A stretch of DNA of 64,000 nucleotides from an uncultured Eubacterium sp. Its GTDB lineage: Bacteria > Bacillota > Clostridia > Lachnospirales > Lachnospiraceae. Every line of letters begins with the position of its first letter. The first letter of the stretch is position 1. This document shows, piece after piece, positions 35,626 to 42,742 of the stretch. The stretch spans positions 1-64,000 of the forward strand of contig CAKRGX010000011.1 in the NCBI GenBank assembly GCA_934338065.1, read 5' to 3'. A program made the translations under genes and the position numbers. The notes beneath the pieces are model-generated. The model worked only from the letters and a program-made list of their open reading frames with translations. It was not told the origin of the DNA and did no database searches.

Positions 35626-36729
35626 TTACACCTCCTTTCCCGATCCCGGTATTGCTTCCAGCATGACCGCATGAGCAATACCCGGTATAGAATTTCCCTC
35701 GTTAAAACTCACTGTAGAAAGAAGTGCGCCTGTTGGAACAAATAAAACATGTTTCCATTCATTCTTCCGCATTTTTTCCAATATATATCCGCACAAAGTA
35801 ATCGCACTGCATCCGCAGCCGCTTCCTCCGGCATTCGTCCCCTGTTCCTTGTTATAATAAATCTCGGTTCCACAGTCAAAATGCTGTTTTTCAATGTCAT
35901 ATCCATACCCTCGCAGCATATCAATGAGGATTCTCTGGCCGATCGTTCCCAGATCCCCGGTTACTATACGATCATAATAATCCGGTCCGATTCCCATATC
36001 TTTGAAATTGTGCAAAATGACATCGCAGGCAGCAGGTGCCATACAAGCTCCCATATTCATACTGTCCTTAATTCCGTAATCCGTGATGACACCGGTGGTA
36101 ACACCATAAACCTCCACATAGCCAATTTCTTTTCTTTTCCAGCGTGCCCTGTCGGAAGCCAATACAACGGCACCGCTTCCTGTCACCGTCCACGTAGAAG
36201 AATATGGGCGCTGACTGCCATATGCCAGCGGATAGCGAAACTGTTTTTCTGCACTGGCAAAATGGCTGGATGTCAACGCAACCACATAATCAGCAAATTC
36301 TCCATCGATCAACATAGAAGCAATTGCCAGTGATTCTCCCATTGTGGAACATGCGCCATAGACACCGAACATCGGTATGTTAAAATTCATAATACCAAAC
36401 GAAGTAGCAATCAACTGCCCCAAAAGATCCCCCGCAACCAGATAACGAATTTCTTTTGGTTCGAGTCCTGCTTTTCGCAGGGCAATCTGTGTTGCCATCT
36501 GCTGCATTTTGCTCTCTGCCTCTTCCCACGTCTGGCCGCCAAACATAGGATCCGTTTCCACATAATCAAAACAGCTTCCATACGTTCCATTTCCCTCCTT
36601 TTCACCGGCAACACTTCCTGCTCCGATGATAACAGGAGGATGAGAAAACACAACACTGCGTTTTCCCACCATTTTCTTTTCCTTCATAACCACACTACAC
36701 TCCATTCTGCAGACGGTCTCTTCTGCCAT
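35626..36729 (-). CDS. spoVAD: Stage V sporulation protein AD
   Basis: 367 aa with the thiolase-like fold of SpoVAD, which binds dipicolinic acid at the outer face of the spore inner membrane. Seen: GYTPP-equivalent SHPPVIIGAGSVAG, GSCFDYVETDPMFGG, YGACSTMGESLAIAS and GSGCGCSAI. Start candidates are ATG at 36729 and internal ATGs; the conserved part begins near residue 20 (VGKRSVVF), so the true start may be a little later. It follows the ZIP transporter gene by 67 bp rather than spoVAC, which is not the usual order. Confidence 0.95.
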   Translation of the reverse strand: MAEETVCRMECSVVMKEKKMVGKRSVVFSHPPVIIGAGSVAGEKEGNGTYGSCFDYVETDPMFGGQTWEEAESKMQQMATQIALRKAGLEPKEIRYLVAGDLLGQLIATSFGIMNFNIPMFGVYGACSTMGESLAIASMLIDGEFADYVVALTSSHFASAEKQFRYPLAYGSQRPYSSTWTVTGSGAVVLASDRARWKRKEIGYVEVYGVTTGVITDYGIKDSMNMGACMAPAACDVILHNFKDMGIGPDYYDRIVTGDLGTIGQRILIDMLRGYGYDIEKQHFDCGTEIYYNKEQGTNAGGSGCGCSAITLCGYILEKMRKNEWKHVLFVPTGALLSTVSFNEGNSIPGIAHAVMLEAIPGSGKEV

Positions 36730-36796
36730 AAATAACCTTTACGAATAGTATGGTTAGATTTTTATTCTTTATTCCTTGTGACACAAAAAATATCCG

Positions 36797-37570
36797 CTAT
36801 CCCAATGCCACATCCAGAATCATCATCAGCGTAAAACCAAATGCCACACCTATGGTACCAATATTGGTATGCTCTCCCGACTGCGATTCCGGTATCAGTT
36901 CTTCAACAACCACGTAGATCATCGCACCTGCAGCAAAAGACAAAAAGTAAGGTAAAAACGGGACAATAAACCCAGTCAGAAAAATAGTAAGTAAAGCCCC
37001 TATCGGCTCTACCAGTCCGGACATCACCCCCCAGACAAAAGCTTTCTGTTTGGAAACCCCTGAACTGCAAAGAGGCATGGATATGATCGCCCCCTCTGGA
37101 AAATTCTGGATCGCAATACCAATGGCCAGTGCAAAGGCCCCCGTAATGGTAATCTCCGTATTCTCCATCAAAGCACCGGCAAAAGTAACGCCAACCGCCA
37201 TACCTTCCGGTAAGTTATGAAGCGTAACTGCCAGGACAAGCATTGTTGACTTTCCAAGTTTTGTTTTTACACCTTCCGGTTTTTCGCTGTCAATATGTAA
37301 ATGGGGAATCAAGCTGTCCAAAGCAAGTAAAAACAGCATCCCCATAATAAACCCGATAGTTGCCGGAATCCACGCAATCGTCCCCTGTTTGTCTGCCATA
37401 TCGATCGCAGGGATCAATAATGACCAGACAGAGGCGGCAATCATCACTCCTGATGCAAAGCCCAAAAGCAGTTTTTCTAATTTTCTGTTCATACTTCCTC
37501 TCATCAAGAACACCATTGCCGCCCCCAATGCCGTTCCAAAGAAAGGAATACTAAGTCCTGACCAGATCAT
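36797..37570 (-). CDS. ZIP-family divalent metal transporter
   Basis: 257 aa from the ATG at 37570, which has AAAGGGGGAAG upstream. Eight predicted membrane segments; segment IV carries VTLHNLPEGMAVG and segment V IAIQNFPEGAIIS, the metal-binding HNxPEG and QNxPEG signatures of ZupT/GufA-type ZIPs, which import zinc or other divalent ions. A His-rich cytoplasmic loop is short (PHLHIDSEK). It is inserted between spoVAC and spoVAD in the same direction, with AT-rich gaps of about 100 and 67 bp. It could be read through with the spo genes in the forespore or have its own promoter. Confidence 0.93.
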   Translation of the reverse strand: MIWSGLSIPFFGTALGAAMVFLMRGSMNRKLEKLLLGFASGVMIAASVWSLLIPAIDMADKQGTIAWIPATIGFIMGMLFLLALDSLIPHLHIDSEKPEGVKTKLGKSTMLVLAVTLHNLPEGMAVGVTFAGALMENTEITITGAFALAIGIAIQNFPEGAIISMPLCSSGVSKQKAFVWGVMSGLVEPIGALLTIFLTGFIVPFLPYFLSFAAGAMIYVVVEELIPESQSGEHTNIGTIGVAFGFTLMMILDVALG

Positions 37571-37674
37571 ACAACTTCCCCCTTTCTTATGTGCCAGCAT
37601 ATATCTTTTCTTCTACTATAACTATATGCTTTTTGTCGCAAAATGTCACTTATTTTTTATCATAAAATGTTATA

Positions 37675-38166
37675 TCAAAATAATCTCCCTATCCAATAGA
37701 TCACTCCCAGGATCCAGCTACAGAACACGCCATACAAAATAACGGGACCGGCAATCGTAAAGATCTTGCATCCCACGCCGAATACCCATCCTTCTTCTTT
37801 AAACTCAATCGCCGGTGCAGCAACTGAGTTAGCAAATCCCGTAATCGGCACAATCGTTCCTGCCCCAGCAAAATTAGCCAGTTTCTGATATAGATTCAAA
37901 CCGGTAAAAAGAATGCTTAAGAAGATCAGGGATAACGTTGTATACAAAGTTGCCGTATCCTTAACCAGCCCCATTGACAAATACAGATTAGTAAGTGCCT
38001 GTCCTAGAACACAGATCAGTCCACCAACCAGATAAGCCTTGCACAAATTAATAAACCAGCTTTTTTTTGGTGTATTTTCTTTTACATATTCATTATACAT
38101 CTTGTCTTTTTTCTGAGGCTCCCTCTCATGGAGCACCTCTTTGATATCAACCTTTTCTTTGGACAT
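37675..38166 (-). CDS. spoVAC: Stage V sporulation protein AC
   Basis: 163 aa from the ATG at 38166 (MSKEKVDIKEV), with GAAGGGAG upstream; the longer frame to 38406 is out-of-frame overlap with spoVAB. Four hydrophobic segments with LVGGLICVLGQAL, IVPITGFANSVAAPAIEF and the terminal GVIYWIGRLF. SpoVAC behaves as a mechanosensitive channel subunit for dipicolinate release in Bacillus. It is 14 bp downstream of spoVAB. The expected next gene, spoVAD, is displaced by the ZIP gene. Confidence 0.94.
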   Translation of the reverse strand: MSKEKVDIKEVLHEREPQKKDKMYNEYVKENTPKKSWFINLCKAYLVGGLICVLGQALTNLYLSMGLVKDTATLYTTLSLIFLSILFTGLNLYQKLANFAGAGTIVPITGFANSVAAPAIEFKEEGWVFGVGCKIFTIAGPVILYGVFCSWILGVIYWIGRLF

Positions 38167-38180
38167 TTTCATACTCCCTT

Positions 38181-38594
38181 CTATACAAAAAATTGAAATA
38201 ATGTTCCTGCCAGCTTTCCAGCCGCAAGTGCAGCAACAAGAATAGGAAATCCCTCTTTGATCTGAAGGCGGTTGACAAAGATAGGCAGAAGCCTGAGCAT
38301 CTCTGCCAGCGCCATTGCCAGACATCCTACATAGATACCTGCCGTCACGCCATAAAGAGCCAGAAAAAAGACTGACGCATGAAATGGCACCATAAAAACA
38401 ATCCAAATATTTCCCAGTGTGCCTCCCAGAATGATCATGCGTTCATAACAAACAATATGTCGTTCCGTCTTCGTCCTTGCCGCCATCCGGGGAACGATGC
38501 CAAGCATCGTGATGAAAGCAAATACACCGGCAGCAACGGCAAACCCACAACATAATCCAAAAAATCCGAGAAAAATCCATTTAATTGCTATCAA
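38181..38594 (-). CDS. spoVAB: Stage V sporulation protein AB
   Basis: 137 aa if started at the TTG at 38594, which has GGGAGGG eight bases upstream and gives the peptide MIAIKWIFLGFFGL; the frame is open further upstream but that part is antisense-like and Arg-rich. Four hydrophobic segments with GIVPRMAARTKTERHIVCYE and YVGCLAMALAEMLRLLPIF as in SpoVAB. It overlaps the end of spoVAA by 14 bp. Part of the SpoVA membrane complex; its exact role is unknown. Confidence 0.88.
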   Translation of the reverse strand: MIAIKWIFLGFFGLCCGFAVAAGVFAFITMLGIVPRMAARTKTERHIVCYERMIILGGTLGNIWIVFMVPFHASVFFLALYGVTAGIYVGCLAMALAEMLRLLPIFVNRLQIKEGFPILVAALAAGKLAGTLFQFFV

Positions 38595-39213
38595 TCGTAT
38601 GTCCCTCCCTTGACGCGCGAGCGATAAGCGCTTTGTTGACCTGCTCCTCATACGTATGCATCTCCACCTGAATCGGCGTCGGATCATCCTTAATCTTTTT
38701 CCTGCGGAAATGATTGTAAAACACAAGAATTCCCACTGGCAGACCTATTGCATAACATATTTCAATAATTGATCCCCCTGTCTTTTTTGTACCCATAACA
38801 AGTTCATACACTTTGTCAAAAACAGAAGATACATTGACGTCTTCATTAAATGTCATGATTGTAAACGCTGCTCCAAATAAAATAATCACGGATACGAGTA
38901 TTGTTTTCAGATACTCACTCCATCTACTCATTTCTTTCTTATCCGGATGCTCATAATCAATAACAAAATCTCTCTCTCCAAGGTTTTCTATTACCAGATT
39001 AGGGTAAACTTTATGAATTCCTTCATAAACCTTAGCAATAGTAAACATGTTTTTCTGCGGAGCATCATTTGGCAGCGTATAAAACGTCTCTTTCTCCAAT
39101 TTTTGAACAATTGCTTTGTTCGTACAGTATAACGTCGCAATATCTTTAAAAGTAATGCTTTTCTTCGAGACAGGAATATTTTGTTCTATCTTTATATATA
39201 GTACTTCTTCCAT
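38581..39213 (-). CDS. spoVAA: Stage V sporulation protein AA
   Basis: 210 aa. The N-terminal soluble domain (EVLYIKIEQNIPVSKKSITFKD, then VYEGIHKVYPNLVIENLGE) and two membrane segments (ILVSVIILFGAAFTIMTF; EICYAIGLPVGILVFY) match SpoVAA. It begins inside the last codons of the 51-aa protein gene, so those two are translationally coupled. Expected to be expressed in the forespore under sigma-G/sigma-F control with the rest of spoVA. Confidence 0.9.
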   Translation of the reverse strand: MEEVLYIKIEQNIPVSKKSITFKDIATLYCTNKAIVQKLEKETFYTLPNDAPQKNMFTIAKVYEGIHKVYPNLVIENLGERDFVIDYEHPDKKEMSRWSEYLKTILVSVIILFGAAFTIMTFNEDVNVSSVFDKVYELVMGTKKTGGSIIEICYAIGLPVGILVFYNHFRRKKIKDDPTPIQVEMHTYEEQVNKALIARASREGHTIDSN

Positions 39214-39347
39214 TCTACGTACTCCTTCACTAACGTTCCCTTGTTTTTGGGAGTCGTTTTACTTTCATTTTGATTGGAACGATAAAGAACAACCGTAGCA
39301 ACAGCAAGCAAAGCAATAGCAATGGTAACAATACCGATTTTCTTCAC
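39192..39347 (-). CDS. 51-aa single-pass membrane protein inside the spo operon
   Basis: Not a standard member of this locus. A GTG at 39347 with AAAGGAAG upstream opens a 51-codon frame: a Lys-Lys start, one strong membrane segment (IGIVTIAIALLAVATVVLY) and a charged outer or inner tail of about 28 residues ending in KKYYI. It lies between sigF (gap 49 bp) and spoVAA (overlap 22 bp), so it is probably made with them in the forespore. The tail carries both Lys and Glu, and the only GTG-started frame of this kind here. Function unknown. Confidence 0.6.
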   Translation of the reverse strand: MKKIGIVTIAIALLAVATVVLYRSNQNESKTTPKNKGTLVKEYVEWKKYYI

Positions 39348-39396
39348 ATTCAACACTTCCTTTCGATATTACCATTGCCATTTACTAAAAAAATAT

Positions 39397-40128
39397 TCAT
39401 TGTTTTTGTAAAATACACTTTTTTCGCATGCTGCCTAATACGCGTTTCTCCATGCGGCTAACCTGAACCTGACTTAGTCCTAGTATACCGGCGATCTGCG
39501 ACTGCGTTTTGTCCTCAAAATAACGAAGACGGATCAACTTCTTCTCCTGCTCATCCAGTTCTGCTAATAACTGCTCCAGCAAAAGCTGGTTCACAACACC
39601 TTCTGCCTCATCTTTTTCCGCCGGAATACGATCCATCAGTGGAATTTCACTTCCCTCCTTCTGATAGACGGTTTTGTGTAACGATTCCACCTCGTTTCCT
39701 GCTTCTAATGCCAAAACTATGTCCTCACGTTTCATCTCTGTAGCTGCACTGATTTCTTCAAGCGTTGCCTCGCGCCCCAGCTCGGCAAAAAGTTTTTCCG
39801 CCGTACGCCGGACACGTATTCCATTTTCCTTTAATGTTCTGCTTACCTTCACCATGCCATCATCCCGCATAAACCGCTTGATCTCGCCACTAATCACCGG
39901 GACAGCATACGTTGAAAATTTTACTTCAAAGTTCATATTAAATTTGTCAACGGCTTTGATCAGTCCGATCGCACCGATCTGACTCAGATCCTCCATATCA
40001 TATCCTCTGCCGGCAAATCGTTTCACAACACTATACACCAATGGCATATTGGCATTTATCACTTGTTCTCTCGCCAATTTATCCCCTGCCCGTGAACGTT
40101 TAATTAGTTCTATGGTATCCATTGGCAA
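39397..40128 (-). CDS. sigF: Forespore sigma factor sigma-F
   Basis: 243 aa. Region 2 (LVYSVVKRFAGRGYDMEDLSQIGAIGLIKAVDKF) and region 4 (LSQVQVSRMEKRVLGSMRKK) are clear, and the position after spoIIAB fixes its identity. It directs the first compartment-specific transcription in the forespore and is held inactive by SpoIIAB. The 6-bp gap to spoIIAB indicates tight coupling. Confidence 0.97.
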   Translation of the reverse strand: MPMDTIELIKRSRAGDKLAREQVINANMPLVYSVVKRFAGRGYDMEDLSQIGAIGLIKAVDKFNMNFEVKFSTYAVPVISGEIKRFMRDDGMVKVSRTLKENGIRVRRTAEKLFAELGREATLEEISAATEMKREDIVLALEAGNEVESLHKTVYQKEGSEIPLMDRIPAEKDEAEGVVNQLLLEQLLAELDEQEKKLIRLRYFEDKTQSQIAGILGLSQVQVSRMEKRVLGSMRKKCILQKQ

Positions 40129-40134
40129 ACTCTC

Positions 40135-40575
40135 CTATGATAAAACAAATGCACTATATATTTTCTTTTTCATATAAACCGTAGTTCCTTTTCCAATTTG
40201 GGACTCCACCCTCAGTTCATCCATAAACGCCTCCATAAAAGCAAACCCCATGCCCGAACGTTCCATCTCCGGTCTTGTTGTATACAGGGGTTCCATTGCT
40301 TTGGCAACATCTGCAATCCCCACTCCCTGATCGGCAATCTCAATCCAGATTGTATTTTCCTCAATGCAGCTATGTAGCATGATTTTGCCCGGTTTTCCAT
40401 CATAACCATGAATAACCGCATTGGTAACTGCCTCTGACACGGCAGTTTTCACATCCGACAACTCCTCCAGCGTAGGATCCAATCTGGCAAGAAACGCTGC
40501 AACTACAGTTCTTGCCAGACTCTCATTTTCCGAACTGCTGTCAAACTCAAATCTAATCTCTGTCTTCGCTATCAT
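40135..40575 (-). CDS. spoIIAB: Anti-sigma-F factor / kinase SpoIIAB
   Basis: 146 aa with a GHKL ATPase fold: N box SEAVTNAVIHGY, G1 WIEIADQGVGIAD and G2 RSGMGFAFMEAF. It binds sigma-F and phosphorylates SpoIIAA at the serine. Overlaps spoIIAA by 4 bp and lies 6 bp upstream of sigF. Length and motif spacing match the family. Confidence 0.97.
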   Translation of the reverse strand: MIAKTEIRFEFDSSSENESLARTVVAAFLARLDPTLEELSDVKTAVSEAVTNAVIHGYDGKPGKIMLHSCIEENTIWIEIADQGVGIADVAKAMEPLYTTRPEMERSGMGFAFMEAFMDELRVESQIGKGTTVYMKKKIYSAFVLS

Positions 40576-40901
40576 ACTGTCTCTTTCCTTTCCTGATATT
40601 TTGGTATAATCCGGTACAGGCCTGACATCTGAAAAATACGGTCCACATTAGCACCAATCCCGGTTACAAAAGTTTTTCCACCAAGAAAATGCATCTTTCT
40701 ATAACGTCCCATAACCATACCAATACCCGAACTGTCCATAAATGTAATGCCCGAAAAATCAAACACCAATGTTCTTATACTTCCTTTTTCAATCTGCATG
40801 TCCATCATACGGCTGATCTGGGCAGCCATGTGATGATCCAGTTCCTGGCTAATATGCACATTTAGCTGCGAGCCCTTTCGCTCCATTGAAAATTGTTCCA
40901 T
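40572..40901 (-). CDS. spoIIAA: Anti-anti-sigma-F factor SpoIIAA
   Basis: 109 aa STAS-domain protein. The phosphorylated serine is in FMDSSGIGMVMGRY (first or second Ser near residue 57-58). When dephosphorylated by SpoIIE it releases sigma-F from SpoIIAB. First gene of the operon, 27 bp after a candidate sigma-H type promoter. The ATG at 40901 has GGAAGGAAG upstream. Confidence 0.96.
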   Translation of the reverse strand: MEQFSMERKGSQLNVHISQELDHHMAAQISRMMDMQIEKGSIRTLVFDFSGITFMDSSGIGMVMGRYRKMHFLGGKTFVTGIGANVDRIFQMSGLYRIIPKYQERKETV

Positions 40902-40927
40902 TATTTTCTACTTCCTTCCAACAATTG

Positions 40928-40952
40928 TTATTCTGTATAAAACAGATTCTCT
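40928..40952 (-). promoter_or_regulatory. Candidate sigma-H promoter of the spoIIA operon
   Basis: Minus strand AGAGAAT (40946-40952), 12 bp, GAATAA (40928-40933). The -10 fits the sigma-H pattern RNNGAATWW; the -35 matches 5 of 7 of AGGAWWT. spoIIA is a classical sigma-H target. Confidence 0.5.
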
Positions 40953-40964
40953 TCCCATAAGATA

Positions 40965-41003
40965 AAAAGAAGACTTACAAAATAAATCATCTGTAAGTCT
41001 TCT
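40965..41003 (-). terminator. Terminator of the TPR gene
   Basis: Arms AGAAGACTTACA and TGTAAGTCTTCT, followed by TTTTT on the minus strand; separates the TPR-protein gene from the spoIIA operon. Confidence 0.85.
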
Positions 41004-41029
41004 GAATATCGTATTCTGTTTATCCCTCG

Positions 41030-42460
41030 TTACTCTGCTACCGGAGTAGCTGTAGCTGTTGTCGTATCTTGTCCAAGTGCCTGATTTACCTTTTCCAGGT
41101 TCCTCTCCGCCTGCGTAGCAAGCATTGTCGTATCATTTTCCTGTATAGCCTTTCCATACCATTTTTTAGCCTTTTTATTGTCACCTTTCTTTTGATAACA
41201 ATACGCCATATAATACATAGCACTCTGATTATTCTGATCTAATTTTAATACTTTCTTAAAAGTAGATATGGCACCATTATAGGATTCATTCATCAATGCC
41301 CGTCCCTGTGCAACAAGCTGATTGATCTGTACTTCCGTCACAGCACCAATCTTTGTATACAACTCTTGTGCCTCTTCTGTAGCAAAATCTGTTTTCTGAC
41401 AATCCGACACTTCTACCGCTGCCTGAATTTTATCATTTGCTAAGTACGCATTGATTCCTTTCAGCAGTTTTTCATAACTTTGCGATTTCTTCTGTGATTC
41501 AGAATCAGCATCTGCAATCTTTTTTTCTAACGCTTTCTTTTCCTCTTCCAGCACTTCCTTTTCCTTTTTCAGCCCCGAAATCTGGGAAGACTGAACCGCC
41601 AGTTGGTTATTGGTATCCGATAACTGACTGCCACTGTTCCCCACTCTTTGAAGCGTAGGACGAATCAGAACAAATGACACGGCAATGCCAACAATAGCAC
41701 CAATGATCACATAGACCACCGGCAGCAGAGACTTCTTCTCTTCCTTATACGTCCCAACCGGAATCACATTAGCAAGTGAATCTTTCTTGGAACTTTTTTT
41801 CGTACCGCTGCCGTCGCGTGATTTCGAAGCACCGCTTCCAATCTTATCTCCAACCTCCTGCATATAGCGGAGTGTCATTGTATTATTAAAGTCAATCCGC
41901 CGTGCACGGTTCAGACATTTTGCCGCTTTCTGGTAATCCTGATCATGAATATACAAAAGTGCAAGCAACTGGTGTGCGCGCACAAAATGCTGGTTAAGGC
42001 TGACTACCTTCTTAAGCTGAATAACGGCCAGATCGGTATTTCCTGCCTTTGCCGCTGCCAGCGCAGAATTGTATTTTTTTATTGTCTGATTGGCTGCGTC
42101 CAAAGCCGTCTGGTTTTTCTGCACATAATTGATATAATAATCTGCTTCGTTATCATCCTGCTGCAGATATTTACTCAATACCCATTCACTTAACGCCGCA
42201 ACCATCTCACCCATTTCATAATAGATCAGTCCAAGCAGGTTTCTGGCATCCGTATTCTTCTTGTTAAACTGCAGACTTTTCTTTAAAATAACAATAGCTC
42301 CCGACAGATCTCTGACCTGTGCCCTCTCCAGGCCCATGTTGTAGTAAGCATTAGAAACTCTTTGTACATAATGTATCACAGATAGGTCCTGTCCACAAAA
42401 GTTGCAAAGTGCAGCCGTATCTTTTATCTGGGCATCACATCTTGGGCATCTCATCACCAT
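41030..42460 (-). CDS. Zinc-ribbon, TPR and single-membrane-segment protein
   Basis: 476 aa. An N-terminal zinc ribbon (CPRCDAQ, CNFCGQD; residues 5-23), TPR repeats (about 40-215), a Ser/Lys linker, one membrane segment (LLPVVYVIIGAIVGIAVSFVLI, about 247-268), a coiled coil (about 275-325), and TPR repeats at the C-terminus (ALMNESYNGAISTFKKVLKL, AMYYMAYCYQKKGDNKKAKKWYGKA). Ends with Thr/Ala/Pro. Probably a membrane-bound scaffold with TPRs on both sides; partners unknown. RBS GGGGAGG. It is followed by a strong terminator and preceded by the 47-aa gene. Confidence 0.75.
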   Translation of the reverse strand: MVMRCPRCDAQIKDTAALCNFCGQDLSVIHYVQRVSNAYYNMGLERAQVRDLSGAIVILKKSLQFNKKNTDARNLLGLIYYEMGEMVAALSEWVLSKYLQQDDNEADYYINYVQKNQTALDAANQTIKKYNSALAAAKAGNTDLAVIQLKKVVSLNQHFVRAHQLLALLYIHDQDYQKAAKCLNRARRIDFNNTMTLRYMQEVGDKIGSGASKSRDGSGTKKSSKKDSLANVIPVGTYKEEKKSLLPVVYVIIGAIVGIAVSFVLIRPTLQRVGNSGSQLSDTNNQLAVQSSQISGLKKEKEVLEEEKKALEKKIADADSESQKKSQSYEKLLKGINAYLANDKIQAAVEVSDCQKTDFATEEAQELYTKIGAVTEVQINQLVAQGRALMNESYNGAISTFKKVLKLDQNNQSAMYYMAYCYQKKGDNKKAKKWYGKAIQENDTTMLATQAERNLEKVNQALGQDTTTATATPVAE

Positions 42461-42478
42461 GTTTCCTCCCCATCCATA

Positions 42479-42622
42479 CTACATTGTACCCTTAGCATCT
42501 TGTATCAGCTCTTTGACGATATCCGTCACATCAGCTAAATTATTATTATATACCACATCTTCTACCTGCTCTACATCCATACTAGGCTGAAATTTTTCCA
42601 GTTCTTTTTCAAAATTAAGCAT
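42479..42622 (-). CDS. 47-aa acidic small protein
   Basis: The ATG at 42622 has ATAGGAGG at ideal spacing; the longer frame to 42703 has no such site. The protein (MLNFEKELEKF onward) is acidic, with regularly spaced Asp/Glu/Val (MDVEQVEDVVY, then DVTDIVKELI), and appears to be a small helical adaptor-like protein. It lies 18 bp upstream of the TPR gene in the same direction and 120 bp downstream of valS. Short proteins of this kind recur in Lachnospiraceae as I recall, but I cannot name a family. Function unknown. Confidence 0.6.
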   Translation of the reverse strand: MLNFEKELEKFQPSMDVEQVEDVVYNNNLADVTDIVKELIQDAKGTM

Positions 42623-42742
42623 GTTTTTCCTCCTATTCGCTGTCTCCGTAATCTCACAAGCGAATGATTCTCTGTTCCTGTATTCATAATACCGAGTTTT
42701 CAAGGAAAAAGCAAGTAGGAAATATCGGAATGATTCGACATT

